Below, in pieces: positions 7,200 through 15,756 of a stretch of 39,711 nucleotides of DNA (position 1 is the stretch's first letter; each line of letters starts with the position of its first letter). The notes under the pieces are model-generated. The model saw only the letters and a program-made list of their open reading frames with translations. It was not told where the DNA came from and did not search any database. The translations under genes were made by a program, and so were the position numbers. This DNA is from Streptosporangiaceae bacterium (lineage in GTDB: Bacteria; Actinomycetota; Actinomycetes; Streptosporangiales; Streptosporangiaceae), in NCBI GenBank assembly GCA_025964715.1, contig JAOPYH010000091.1:1-39711 (forward strand). The letters run 5' to 3'.

Positions 7200-8570
7200 A
7201 TGGGTGACCTGCTGCTGGTAGGCGTCGACGTGGGGACGAGTTCCTGCAAAGCCACGGTCTGCACGGCGGACGGGCGCGAGGTCGCCCACGGCCGCGCGAC
7301 CCTGGCCTGGCGGAGCACCCCCGAGGGGACCGAGACCGATCCCGAGCGGGTGCTCGCCGCGGTTCGTACCGCGCTGTCCGACGCACTCGCCGCGGCGCCC
7401 GCCGGCCCCGTGCTGGCGCTCGGAGTCGCCGGCATGGCCGAGGTCGGTGTGCTCCTCGACCGCAACGGCCGGCCGGTCGCTCCACTGATCGCCTGGCACG
7501 ACAGCCGCGATCGCGAGCAGGCACGCCGGCTCGGCGACGACCTCGGCGCGGAGCATTTCGCGGCGGCGACGGGTCTGCCGGTCGGGACTCAGTGGTCGCT
7601 GACCAAGCACCGGTGGATGCGGGACCACACCTCGGCGCTCGAGCGGGCCGTAAGGAGGCTCCACGTCGCCGAATGGGTCGTGCACGCGCTCGGCGGCGAG
7701 CAGGCCTCGGAATACTCCCTCGCCTCCCGTACCGGATGGCTGCATCTGGGCGACCGGGCCTGGTGGACCCCTGCGCTGGAGTGGGGGGGCGTGGATCCCG
7801 ACCTGCTGCCCCCTCTCACCCAGGCCGGGGCTCCGCTGGGCCGGGTGTCCGCGGACTGGGCCGGCGACCGGCTCGCCGGAGCCGTGCTGACCGTGGCGGG
7901 GCACGACCATCTGGCCGCGGCGGTCGGCGCGGGCGCGGCCCGGGACGGTGACGTGCTCGACTCCTGCGGCACCGCGGAGGCGCTGGTACGAACGGTCCCC
8001 GCGCCGCTGCCCGAGCCTGCCGTCACGGAGCTGGTCCGCCACGGTGTGACGGTCGGCTGGCACGCGCTGCCTGGCCGGCTGTCGGTCCTCGGCGCCACAC
8101 GGGGCGGGCTGCTGCTGCAGCACGTCCTGAGGCTCCTCGGCCGGGACCGCGCCGGCCTGCCGGAACTCGACCGCGCGGCGCTGCGGACCGATCCCGGACC
8201 GCTGCGCGCCCGCCTGACGGAGGACGGCACCGCGGTGCTGTCCGGTGTCGGCGGGGACGCCGGCCCGGCGGCCGCGTGGCGGGCGGCGCAGCAGACGGCA
8301 TTGACCGAGGCGGCCCGTATGCACCGGCTCATGACCGACGCGACCGGCCAGCACGGCCGGGTCGTGATGACCGGGGGATGGTCGCACAGCGAGGCGATGG
8401 TCGCGCTCCGGCGGGAGGCCTTCGGCGACGTCCATCGGACCTCCGCGGTCGAAGCGGGGGCGCGCGGCGCCGCGCTCCTCGCGGGATGTGCGGCGGGCGT
8501 GTTCGCCGGCCCGCTGGACTTGCCGGATCCCCGTGCCGAGGCGGCCCCGCAATCAGGGAGGAACACATGA
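7200..8570 (+). CDS. FGGY-family carbohydrate kinase
   Basis: The 456-residue cytoplasmic kinase phosphorylates a sugar or polyol with ATP. FGGY hallmarks are present: GVDVGTSSCKATV (phosphate 1) at the N-terminus, IAWHDSRD, a catalytic-base region VAGHDHLAAAVGAG, DSCGTAEA (phosphate 2), and MTGGWSHSEAM (adenosine region) near the end. The ATG at 7200 is preferred over the GTG at 7188 because GGAGG at 7189-7193 sits six to seven bases before it. It is first in an operon with the ABC importer, and its TGA overlaps the ATPase ATG. FGGY members include ribulo-, xylulo-, fuculo- and rhamnulokinases. In this context a ketose 1-phosphate product is an attractive guess, not something seen in the sequence. 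Confidence 0.9.
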   Translation: MGDLLLVGVDVGTSSCKATVCTADGREVAHGRATLAWRSTPEGTETDPERVLAAVRTALSDALAAAPAGPVLALGVAGMAEVGVLLDRNGRPVAPLIAWHDSRDREQARRLGDDLGAEHFAAATGLPVGTQWSLTKHRWMRDHTSALERAVRRLHVAEWVVHALGGEQASEYSLASRTGWLHLGDRAWWTPALEWGGVDPDLLPPLTQAGAPLGRVSADWAGDRLAGAVLTVAGHDHLAAAVGAGAARDGDVLDSCGTAEALVRTVPAPLPEPAVTELVRHGVTVGWHALPGRLSVLGATRGGLLLQHVLRLLGRDRAGLPELDRAALRTDPGPLRARLTEDGTAVLSGVGGDAGPAAAWRAAQQTALTEAARMHRLMTDATGQHGRVVMTGGWSHSEAMVALRREAFGDVHRTSAVEAGARGAALLAGCAAGVFAGPLDLPDPRAEAAPQSGRNT

Positions 8571-9331
8571 CCGAACCGCTACTGGAGGCCCGCGGCATCG
8601 AGCGGAGCTTCGGGCAGGTCCACGCGTTGCGCGGCGCGGACTTCGCGGTGCACGCCGGCGAGATCGTGGCGCTGATCGGCGACAACGGCGCCGGCAAGAG
8701 CACGCTCGTCAAGATCCTGTCCGGGGCGGACCAGCCCGACGGCGGTCGGATCCTGGTCGATGGCGAGCCGGTGCAGATGTCCAGCCCGCACGCGGCCCGC
8801 GACCTCGGCATCGAGACCGTCTACCAGGATCTGGCCCTCGCGTCCGACCTGGACCCGGCCGCGAACCTGTTCCTCGGCCGTGAGGTCCTGCGGTCCGGCC
8901 TGCTCGGGAGGCTGGGCTTTCTGGACAACCGGGCCATGGCGCGGGACACCACCGGTGAGATGGCGCGGCTGGGGGTGCGGCTCAAGGACGCCGTGGCCCC
9001 CGTCGCCGCGCTGTCCGGCGGGCAGCGGCAGAGCGTCGCGGTCGCCAGGGCGGCGATGTGGGCACGCCGGGTCATCTTCATGGACGAGCCGACCGCCGCG
9101 CTCGGAGTCGTCCAGACCGAGCAGGTCCTCGAGCTGATCCGCCGGGTCCGCGACAAGGGGATAGCCGTCGTGCTCATCAGCCACAACATGCCGCAGGTGC
9201 TCGACATCGCCGACCGGATCGAGGTGCTGCGCCTCGGAGCACGGGTGGCGTGCTTCAGCGCCGCCGGCACCACCGTCGAGGACCTCGTCACCGCCATGAC
9301 GAGCGGAACCACAGAGGGGGGCGCCGCATGA
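8567..9331 (+). CDS. sugar ABC transporter, ATP-binding protein
   Basis: The 254-residue subunit powers a CUT2-type sugar importer at the inner face of the membrane. Walker A GDNGAGKST, the Q-loop in ETVYQDLALA, the LSGGQ signature, Walker B RVIFMDEPT and the switch His in LISHN are all present. It has one ATPase domain (as in FrcA), not the fused pair of RbsA or XylG, so it probably works as a homodimer. The start ATG overlaps the kinase stop (ATGA) and has AGGGAGG upstream. The stop overlaps the permease start in the same way, showing tight translational coupling. Confidence 0.95.
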   Translation: MTEPLLEARGIERSFGQVHALRGADFAVHAGEIVALIGDNGAGKSTLVKILSGADQPDGGRILVDGEPVQMSSPHAARDLGIETVYQDLALASDLDPAANLFLGREVLRSGLLGRLGFLDNRAMARDTTGEMARLGVRLKDAVAPVAALSGGQRQSVAVARAAMWARRVIFMDEPTAALGVVQTEQVLELIRRVRDKGIAVVLISHNMPQVLDIADRIEVLRLGARVACFSAAGTTVEDLVTAMTSGTTEGGAA

Positions 9332-10359
9332 CCACCGCCGAAGCCACGCGCGAAGAGCAGCGGCCGGCGACACCGCGCCGGTCCTGGGGGCCGGCCGTCG
9401 CCCGGCTGCGCGGCGGCGAGACGGGCCGGATCTTCGGTGCGCTCGTGATCTTGTGCCTCGCCTTCTCGATCCTGCGGCCGCACGCGTTCCCCACCTCGGG
9501 CAACATCGTCAACATCGCCTCCGACGCGGCCGTTCTCCTGGTCCTCGCCGTCGGCGCGACCTACGTCATCCTCACGGCCGGCATCGACCTGTCGGTCAGC
9601 GGCGTCCTCGTCTTCTCCGGCGTCATCTCGGCCAAGGTCATGGCCGCACTCGGCGGCCAGTCGGCCGGAGTGCTGCTGCTCGGGCTGCTGGCCGGCCTCG
9701 TCGCGGGGCTGCTCTGGGGTCTGGTCAACGGTGTCCTCGTGGCCAAGGCGCGGATCCCGGCGCTGATCGTCACGCTCGGCACCCTCGGGGCCTCCCAGGG
9801 CGCCGCACTGCTGATCACGGGGGGCGTGGATGTACGGGACGTCCCCTTCAACCTGGTCATGTCGGTCGGCTCCGGCACCGTGGCGGGCGTGCCCTGGCTC
9901 GTGGTCATCGCGCTCCTCGTGGCGGCCGCGGGCGGCGTCGTCCTCTGGCAGACCAGGTTCGGGCGATATACCTACGCCGCCGGGTCGAACCCGGAGGCGC
10001 TGCGCCGGACCGGTGTGGCGACCTCGCGCCACCTCATCAAGGTGTACGCCCTGGCCGGGCTGCTCGCCGGGCTCGCGGGCTATCTCTCGCTGGCGCGGTT
10101 CGCCACGACGACCCTGTCCGGGCACTCCACCGACAACCTGCAGACCATCGCGGCCGTGGTCATCGGCGGCACCAGCCTGTTCGGCGGCCGGGGCACGATG
10201 ATCGGCACGATCATCGGCGTCTTCATCCCCACCGTGTTGCAGAACGGGTTCGTCGTCCTCGGCGTCCAGCCGTTCTGGCAGCAGATCGCCGTGGGCGTGG
10301 TCCTCATCGTCGCCGTCTACCTCGACCAGATGCGCCGGGCCGCACGCGACCGGCCGTAG
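9328..10359 (+). CDS. sugar ABC transporter permease (RbsC/FrcB type)
   Basis: The 343-residue integral membrane protein forms the channel of the importer, probably as a homodimer. A basic N-terminus of about 35 residues precedes eight to ten hydrophobic helices. Family landmarks are ILTAGIDLSVSGVLVFSGV, the cytoplasmic coupling segment TRFGRYTYAAGSNPEALRRTG, and VVIGGTSLFGGRGTMIGTIIG. It starts four bases inside the ATPase gene (ATGA) and is followed 33 bases later by the binding-protein gene. Confidence 0.95.
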   Translation: MTTAEATREEQRPATPRRSWGPAVARLRGGETGRIFGALVILCLAFSILRPHAFPTSGNIVNIASDAAVLLVLAVGATYVILTAGIDLSVSGVLVFSGVISAKVMAALGGQSAGVLLLGLLAGLVAGLLWGLVNGVLVAKARIPALIVTLGTLGASQGAALLITGGVDVRDVPFNLVMSVGSGTVAGVPWLVVIALLVAAAGGVVLWQTRFGRYTYAAGSNPEALRRTGVATSRHLIKVYALAGLLAGLAGYLSLARFATTTLSGHSTDNLQTIAAVVIGGTSLFGGRGTMIGTIIGVFIPTVLQNGFVVLGVQPFWQQIAVGVVLIVAVYLDQMRRAARDRP

Positions 10360-10392
10360 TTCCTTTCCCGAACAGACCCTGGAGGACAACTC

Positions 10393-11370
10393 ATGCACAC
10401 GAAGTGGTTCGGAGCGGCGGTGGCGCTGACGCTCGGCCTGGCCGCCTGCGGCAACGGCGGTGCCGGCGGGGGTACCGCCGGCGGCGACGTCAAGGGCAAG
10501 ACGATCGCCTTCATCCCGGGTGTGACCGGCGACAGCTTTTACATCACCATGCACTGCGGCATCAAGGCCGAGGCCGCCAAGAAGGGCCTCAAGGTCGACA
10601 TGCAGGCGCCGCAGCAGTTCGACGCCTCACTGCAGACGCCGATCGTCAACGGCGTCATCGCCAAGAAGCCCGCCGGTGTGCTGATCGCGCCCACCGACGC
10701 GAAGGCCATGGTGCCCCCGCTGCTTCGTGCCAAACAGGCCGGGATCAAGGTCGGCCTCGTCGACACCACGCTCGCCGTCCAGGATCTCGCGGTGACGAGC
10801 GTGACCACGGACAACAAGGCAGGGGGAGCGGCGGCCGCGGACGTCCTGGCCACGCTGACCGGTGAGAAGGGCAAGGTCCTGGTGATCGCCTTCAAGGCCG
10901 GGGCCTCCACGTCGGACGACCGTCAGCACGGTTTCGAAGAACAGATCAAAAAGCACCCGGGCATCACCTACATCGGGGCGCAGATCAACGACAACAGCCC
11001 GGCGAAGGCGGCGTCGATCATCTCCGCCACCCTGGCCGCCCATCCGGACCTGACCGGTGTGTTCGCCACGAACCAGTTCGCCGCGGAGGGCGCGGCCACG
11101 GGGCTGCGCAATGCCGGCAGGCAGGGCAAGGTCAAGGTCGCCGGCTTCGACGCCGGCCCGGTGCAGATGAAGCAGCTCGAGCGCGGCGACGTGCAGGCGC
11201 TCGTGGCCCAGCAGCCCTACGAGGTGGGGGTGCAGGCGGTGGACCAGCTCGTCACGTCGCTGACCGGTGGGGAGCCGCAGGCGAACATCGGGACGAAGAC
11301 CTCGACCATCACCAAGGACGACCTGTCGACGCCCGCGGGCCGGCAGGCCGCGTACAAGACCTCCTGCTAG
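10393..11370 (+). CDS. sugar ABC transporter substrate-binding lipoprotein (RbsB type)
   Basis: The 325-residue protein captures the sugar outside the cell and delivers it to the permease. A signal peptide with lipobox LAAC predicts lipid anchoring at Cys19, followed by a Gly-rich linker. The body is a type I periplasmic-binding fold: KTIAFIPGVTGDSFYITM, a hinge region with DTTLAVQDLAVTSVTTDN, VFATNQFAAEGAATGLRNAG and VAGFDAGPVQMKQLERGDV. GGAGG lies about 7 bases before the ATG. Last gene of the importer operon, it is followed by a GC-rich hairpin. Ligand identity cannot be deduced. Confidence 0.95.
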   Translation: MHTKWFGAAVALTLGLAACGNGGAGGGTAGGDVKGKTIAFIPGVTGDSFYITMHCGIKAEAAKKGLKVDMQAPQQFDASLQTPIVNGVIAKKPAGVLIAPTDAKAMVPPLLRAKQAGIKVGLVDTTLAVQDLAVTSVTTDNKAGGAAAADVLATLTGEKGKVLVIAFKAGASTSDDRQHGFEEQIKKHPGITYIGAQINDNSPAKAASIISATLAAHPDLTGVFATNQFAAEGAATGLRNAGRQGKVKVAGFDAGPVQMKQLERGDVQALVAQQPYEVGVQAVDQLVTSLTGGEPQANIGTKTSTITKDDLSTPAGRQAAYKTSC

Positions 11371-11380
11371 ACCGTACGGC

Positions 11381-11421
11381 CGGCCGGCCGGGCACCGCAG
11401 CCGCGGCGGCCCGGCCCGCCG
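11381..11421 (+). terminator. GC-rich stem-loop after the ABC operon
   Basis: Bases 11381-11393 pair with 11409-11421 at 12 of 13 positions around a 15-base loop, 11 bases after the binding-protein stop. There is no long T-run, so it is a plausible but not certain terminator separating the importer operon from the DeoR-PfkB pair. Confidence 0.45.
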
Positions 11422-11522
11422 GGCGCCCTTCGACAGCGGATGCCAAGCCTTGGACTCATGACGTAAAGGCGCTCGGCGCTCGGGCTCCAGGCCCGCGGAG
11501 GCCGGGCGAAAGGCGAGAGAGG

Positions 11523-12335
11523 ATGCGACCAACGGTGGAATCCACCGGCGGTTCCGGCCGGGGAGCCGGACGCCCACCGTACGCCGCACAGCGGCAGCGG
11601 ATCCTGCTTCAGACACTGCGTAGCGCGGGCCGGATCGACGTCTCGGACATGGCCGCCCGGCTCTCGGTGTCGGCCGAGTCGATCCGCAAGGACCTCACCG
11701 AGCTCGAACGGCAGGGCCTCGTTCGCCGGGTGCACGGCGGTGCGGTGGCCGTGGAGCAGCTCTCGTTCGAACCCGCGGTCGCGGCGCGCACCGAATACGG
11801 CGAGGAGAAGCGCAGGATCGCCCGCATGGCGCTCCGGGAGGTGCCGCATGACGGTGCCGTTCTCATCGATGCCGGCTCCACGACGGCCTGTCTCGCCGAC
11901 CTCATGCCCGCCGACCGCGAGCTCGCGGTGTTCACCAGCGCCCTGACGATAGCCCTCACCCTGGTGACGCGCCCGCGCCTGACGGTGCACACCCTCGGGG
12001 GCCGGGTTCGCAGCCCTACGAGTGCCGAGGTCGACAACTGGGCGATCCGCTCGCTGTCGGAGATCCGGGTCGACGTGGCCTTCCTCGGCACCAACGGGAT
12101 CACGGTGGGCCATGGCCTCAGCACACCTGATGAGTCCGAGGCGGCGGTGAAGCGGCTGATGATCAAGGCCGCCCGGCGCCGGATCCTGCTGGCCGACCAC
12201 AGCAAGGTGGGCCGGACCAGCCTGTTCAAGCACGGAGACCTCTCCGATATCGACCTGCTGATCACCGACACCGGCATGGCGGACACGGATGTCCACCGGT
12301 TCGAGGAGGCGGGAGTGAAGGTGGTGCGCGCATGA
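11523..12335 (+). CDS. DeoR/GlpR-family transcriptional regulator
   Basis: The 270-residue protein is a predicted sugar-phosphate-responsive repressor. After about 20 variable residues, a winged helix-turn-helix reads RQRILLQTLRSAGRIDVSD to RKDLTELERQGLVRRVHGG, the DeoR signature. The sensor domain contains DAGSTTACLAD, FLGTNGI and LLADHSKVGRTS, which in this family bind phosphorylated sugars. A purine-rich GGCGAGAGAGG precedes the ATG. The stop overlaps the PfkB start by four bases, linking regulator and enzyme. The natural targets are the divergent promoter at 7064-7199 and possibly its own. Confidence 0.93.
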   Translation: MRPTVESTGGSGRGAGRPPYAAQRQRILLQTLRSAGRIDVSDMAARLSVSAESIRKDLTELERQGLVRRVHGGAVAVEQLSFEPAVAARTEYGEEKRRIARMALREVPHDGAVLIDAGSTTACLADLMPADRELAVFTSALTIALTLVTRPRLTVHTLGGRVRSPTSAEVDNWAIRSLSEIRVDVAFLGTNGITVGHGLSTPDESEAAVKRLMIKAARRRILLADHSKVGRTSLFKHGDLSDIDLLITDTGMADTDVHRFEEAGVKVVRA

Positions 12336-13273
12336 TCGTCACAGTCACGCCGAACCCGGCCGTGGACCGGACCCTGGCGGTGGAGCGGCTGACGCACGGC
12401 GCCGTCCTCCGCGCCAGGACGAGTGCGAGCGAGCCGAGCGGAAAGGGAGTCAACGTCGCGCTCGCCCTGCGCGCGCACGGGCATGCCAGCCGTGCGGTGC
12501 TTCCCGTCGGCGGCGTCGAGGGCACCCGCCTGGAGTCCATGCTCCGGGCGACGGAGCTGGACTTCGTCGCCGTGCCCATCCACGGTGAGGTCCGCAGCAA
12601 CGTCAACATCGTCGAGCCGGACGGCACGGTCACCAAGGTGAACGAGCTCGGGCCCGAGCTGTCGGCCGGTGAGCTCCGCGCACTCCTCGAGGCCTCGGTC
12701 CGCGCGGCCGCGGGGGCCGACTGGCTCGTGGCCTGCGGCAGCCTGCCGGCCGGGGCACCGGCCACCTTCTACGCCGACCTCGTGGCGGCCGGCTCGGGGG
12801 GCTCGGCCCGCGTGGCCGTCGACAGCTCGGGGCCGCCCCTGATCGCCGCGCTCGGGGCCCGGCCGGATCTCATCAAACCCAACGCGCACGAGCTGGCCGA
12901 GGCGGCCGGCCGGGCCGTGGACACGCTCGGCGACGCCCTGGCGGCCGCCCGGCGGTTGCAGGAGCTCGGGGCCAAGGCCGTTCTGGCCAGTCTCGGTCCT
13001 GACGGAGCGATCCTGGTGGAGGGCGACGGCGTGGTCCACGGAGAGGCGTTCGTGCCGGATCCGCGCAACACGGTTGGCGCGGGGGACGCGCTCCTCGCGG
13101 GGTTCCTCGCCGGGGGAGCCACCGGACCCGAGGCGCTGCGCGAGGCGCTCGTGTGGTCGGCGGCCGCCGTCCGGCAGCCCGGCACCCTGCTGCGGGCGGA
13201 CGCCTCCGCCGGTGCGGTGGAGGTCCGGCTGCACGACCGATTGGAGTCGGGGCGGCGACTGCGTCGTTCCTGA
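12332..13273 (+). CDS. PfkB-family sugar-phosphate kinase, 1-phosphofructokinase / tagatose-6-phosphate kinase type
   Basis: The 313-residue kinase belongs to the FruK/LacC/TagK branch that converts a ketohexose monophosphate to the 1,6-bisphosphate. It starts with TVTPNPAVDRTL, has the substrate-loop GKGVNVALALRAHG, SNVNIVEPDG, and ends with the PfkB signature NTVGAGDALLAGF with catalytic Asp252. Length is normal. It overlaps the DeoR gene (ATGA), so the two are one unit. With no fructose PTS genes nearby, its substrate is likely produced by the FGGY kinase and its product used by the aldolase at 6182. The symbol fruK is plausible but tagatose 1-phosphate or another epimer is equally possible. 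Confidence 0.88.
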   Translation: MIVTVTPNPAVDRTLAVERLTHGAVLRARTSASEPSGKGVNVALALRAHGHASRAVLPVGGVEGTRLESMLRATELDFVAVPIHGEVRSNVNIVEPDGTVTKVNELGPELSAGELRALLEASVRAAAGADWLVACGSLPAGAPATFYADLVAAGSGGSARVAVDSSGPPLIAALGARPDLIKPNAHELAEAAGRAVDTLGDALAAARRLQELGAKAVLASLGPDGAILVEGDGVVHGEAFVPDPRNTVGAGDALLAGFLAGGATGPEALREALVWSAAAVRQPGTLLRADASAGAVEVRLHDRLESGRRLRRS

Positions 13274-13518
13274 CGATAAGCGGTAAGACGGCACTGGGTG
13301 AGATTGCGGAGGTCCGCTCCCGGATCGCGGACATTGGTCCGTCGGGCGGCGAGGATTCACGGCGCCTTTCAGTGCGAAGCTTGTGGTGTGGCGCTAAATT
13401 CTTCGGGAAACGGCATCGGATTCATCCGCCGATATTCGCAATTTACGACTAACGCGCAAATCGGGCAGATCGTATAAATGTGTGCGTATGGTGGATGCCG
13501 ACCCTGAGGAGTAAGGTC
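13274..13518 (+). promoter_or_regulatory. AT-richer intergenic region with a -10 box for the MFS gene
   Basis: This 245-base spacer contains no credible gene. Its right half (about 13390-13480) is clearly less GC-rich than its surroundings. TATAAA at 13473-13478 is a good -10 match about 40 bases before the MFS start, but no convincing -35 box sits at the right distance. A short inverted repeat, GTCCGC at 13312-13317 with GCGGAC at 13327-13332, is too weak to call a terminator. Confidence 0.4.
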
Positions 13519-15042
13519 GTGCCCGCTTCAACGCAGGAACCTTTTCTGAAAGCGCACGACCATCGGGCCGGGGCTTATCGGGCCAAATCCGGCATGGCGC
13601 GGGTCAACGCCCTCGCCGCGCTCCTCGTCGTGGTCACCGCGGTCCCCATCGTGGCGCTGGTGGTGCCGAACACGGTGTCCTATGTCGTCACGCAGGCGCT
13701 GCGCGACCTCGGCCTGGACCAGCACCAGGCCCCGGGACTGGTCCGGGCCAACGGCCTGGCTCTCCCGGCGCTCCTGCTGGCCGTGCCGGTCTTCGCGGTG
13801 GCGTCCCGGCGGATCCCCGCCTGGCTCGTGGTGCTGAGCGGCCTGCTGTGCGTCCTGGCCGCGGAGATCGGCGCCGAGTCCGCCGGTTCCGTCCCGGAGA
13901 TCGGCGCGGTGCGCGCGGTCCAGGGGATCGGTGCGGGGGCGATACTGCCGGCCACCCTCGTCCTCGTCTGGGAGAGGCGTGGCCGTGTGCTGATCACCGT
14001 CTGGGCCGGGGTGTTCGCCGCCGCGCTGCTGCTGGCCATGCCCCTCGGGATGCGGGCCGTACCCGCGGGGGGGCCCTCGGGCCGGGGCGGGGCGTGGCGC
14101 TCCGTGCTGCAGCCCTATCCCTGGCTCATCGGTGTCGCGCTCGTGGCGGTGGCGCTGTTCGTGCTGCTGCGGATCCGGGCCCCGGCCGAGCCGCTGCCCA
14201 AGCTTCGCCACACCGAGCGCACGCAACTCCTCCTGCCCTTCGTACCGGCGGGGGGGTTCGCGTTCCTCGCGGTCGTGACGACGTACGGCTGGTCCCCGGG
14301 CGCGCAGCTGATCGTCGCCGGCATCGGACTGGCCGCGCTGCTCGGGCTCGCCCTGGTCGGCACGCGCAACACGACTACGGGGAGTCCGCATGGCTTCGCG
14401 GTGGTCGTGCTCACCGCCGGTCTGCTCACCGCTCCCGTGGCGGCCCCGCTGACCGGGCTGGTGAGCACCCGGCTCGGGCCCGAGGGCGTGCCGCTCACGC
14501 CCTTCGCGGCGGGGGCCGGGGCGGCGGTCGCCGGGGCGCTGGTCACGGCCCGGCTGCGCGGCCGCAACCCGCGCACCGCCGTGCTCGGCGGCCACGGCCT
14601 GGTCATCGTCGCCGTCCTCGTCTTCCTCACCACGGACGCCTCGTCGGACACGTTGCTGCTCACCGCTCCACTGGTCGCGCTCGGCGCCGGCATCGGTACG
14701 GCGCTGGCGGGCTCCCTGCACGGCACCACGCTCGGCTCCGCGCTCTTCGGCGCCGCGCTGTGTTTTCCCGCCGTGCTCACCGGCTACCTCATCGTCGGCC
14801 CGCTCCAGGTCGCCAAGGTCAACGAGGTCGTGGACTCGGGTGGCGGGCAGCGTGACATCGTCTACGCGCTGACCTCGGCGTTCCGGATCTGGCTGGTCGT
14901 GGGAGGCCTGATCGCCGTGCTGATGGCGGCCGGCGCGATCCTGGCCGGCCGCCCGGTCCGGCCGCTCCCCGACCGGCCCGGGGGTGAACGGTTGGAGAAG
15001 CCCCGGGACCAGGCCGGGGATGATCCGGAGGATCAGCACTGA
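13519..15042 (+). CDS. major facilitator superfamily transporter, DHA2-like
   Basis: The 507-residue membrane protein has about 12-14 hydrophobic helices. RAVQGIGAGAILPATLVLV resembles the motif C region of drug:proton antiporters with 14 helices, which suggests efflux rather than uptake. The GTG at 13519 is chosen because GAGGAG lies 7-8 bases upstream. An earlier in-frame start at 13480 would add an unconvincing 13-residue leader. The C-terminus is polar and charged (RPGGERLEKPRDQAGDDPED). It is probably its own transcription unit. Substrate is unknown, and the link to the sugar module is only by position. Confidence 0.78.
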   Translation: MPASTQEPFLKAHDHRAGAYRAKSGMARVNALAALLVVVTAVPIVALVVPNTVSYVVTQALRDLGLDQHQAPGLVRANGLALPALLLAVPVFAVASRRIPAWLVVLSGLLCVLAAEIGAESAGSVPEIGAVRAVQGIGAGAILPATLVLVWERRGRVLITVWAGVFAAALLLAMPLGMRAVPAGGPSGRGGAWRSVLQPYPWLIGVALVAVALFVLLRIRAPAEPLPKLRHTERTQLLLPFVPAGGFAFLAVVTTYGWSPGAQLIVAGIGLAALLGLALVGTRNTTTGSPHGFAVVVLTAGLLTAPVAAPLTGLVSTRLGPEGVPLTPFAAGAGAAVAGALVTARLRGRNPRTAVLGGHGLVIVAVLVFLTTDASSDTLLLTAPLVALGAGIGTALAGSLHGTTLGSALFGAALCFPAVLTGYLIVGPLQVAKVNEVVDSGGGQRDIVYALTSAFRIWLVVGGLIAVLMAAGAILAGRPVRPLPDRPGGERLEKPRDQAGDDPEDQH

Positions 15043-15160
15043 TCGCGGGTAAACTGCGCGCTCAGCCCACCGCAGCCCGGTCGTGTCTCCTTGTGCCGAC
15101 TCGCGCCATAGTGGGCCGTAGAGACACCGATAACGCAATCACCATGTAGGGGAGACAGTC

Positions 15161-15571
15161 GTGTCCGAGCGCACTCTTGTCCTGGTCAAGCCCGACGGCG
15201 TGAGCCGAGGCCTCGTCGGCGAGGTCATCGCGCGGATCGAGCGCAAGGGTCTGAAGATCGCTGCTCTCGAGCTCCGCACGCTGAGCAAAGAGACGGCCGA
15301 GCAGCACTATGGCGAGCACCGGTCGAAGCCCTTCTTCGGCTCGCTCGTCGACTTCATCACGGGCGGCCCGCTCGTGGCCATGGTCCTCGAGGGCCCGCGT
15401 GCGATCGAGGCCTTCCGCAACCTCGCCGGTGCGACGGACCCGGTCAAGGCCGCCCCGGGGACGATCCGTGGCGACCACGCGCTGGAGATCCAGGAGAACA
15501 TCGTCCACGGCTCCGACTCGGTCGACTCGGCCGAGCGGGAAATCAAGCTGTTTTTCCCGGACCTTTTCTAA
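15161..15571 (+). CDS. ndk: nucleoside diphosphate kinase
   Basis: Ndk transfers the gamma phosphate from ATP to nucleoside diphosphates through a phosphohistidine. The 136-residue protein begins [11 protein letters not shown], contains [14 protein letters not shown] and [11 protein letters not shown], and has the active-site His116 in [16 protein letters not shown]. Length is standard. The start is GTG at 15161 with GGGGAGA upstream. A strong terminator follows, so ndk is expressed separately from mreB, although the ndk-mreB order is a conserved actinobacterial feature. Confidence 0.97.
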   Translation: MSERTLVLVKPDGVSRGLVGEVIARIERKGLKIAALELRTLSKETAEQHYGEHRSKPFFGSLVDFITGGPLVAMVLEGPRAIEAFRNLAGATDPVKAAPGTIRGDHALEIQENIVHGSDSVDSAEREIKLFFPDLF

Positions 15572-15586
15572 GGGCAAGCGTTTGAG

Positions 15587-15621
15587 ACTCGCGGACCGGG
15601 GGCACCGGTCCGCGAGTTTTT
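15587..15621 (+). terminator. intrinsic terminator after ndk
   Basis: A perfect 13-bp stem (15587-15599 with 15605-15617) encloses a 5-base loop and runs straight into five T residues (15617-15621). This is a textbook intrinsic terminator and separates ndk from the mre genes. Confidence 0.9.
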
Positions 15622-15676
15622 GCATGAGCGACCCCGCTGTTGCAGGTATTTGAGGCAACGCGCAACATCATGGTCG

Positions 15677-15706
15677 CTGACCTGGACGGGTCTATCGCGT
15701 TACGAT
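15677..15706 (+). promoter_or_regulatory. candidate promoter of the mreB operon
   Basis: CTGACC (15677-15682) and TACGAT (15701-15706) are 18 bases apart, placing a transcription start near 15713 and leaving a leader of about 44 bases before mreB. It lies in the only non-coding gap ahead of the elongation genes. Confidence 0.5.
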
Positions 15707-15756
15707 GAGCAAGCCGCTCCGCACGTCCGCAGCCAGCAGGAAGGCCGCCTTTTTTC

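Noticed and set aside
11460..11470. 11-base match GACGTAAAGGC shared with 25095-25105 upstream of rne
   Set aside because: With this much non-coding sequence one chance 11-base match is expected, and the two sites have no shared surroundings.
13480..13518. Upstream start for the MFS gene
   Set aside because: It overlaps the -10 box and lacks a ribosome binding site. GTG 13519 has GAGGAG at normal spacing.
15083..15127. 7-bp inverted repeat GTGTCTC/GAGACAC upstream of ndk
   Set aside because: The arms are 31 bases apart with no supporting structure. It is too weak for an operator or terminator call.
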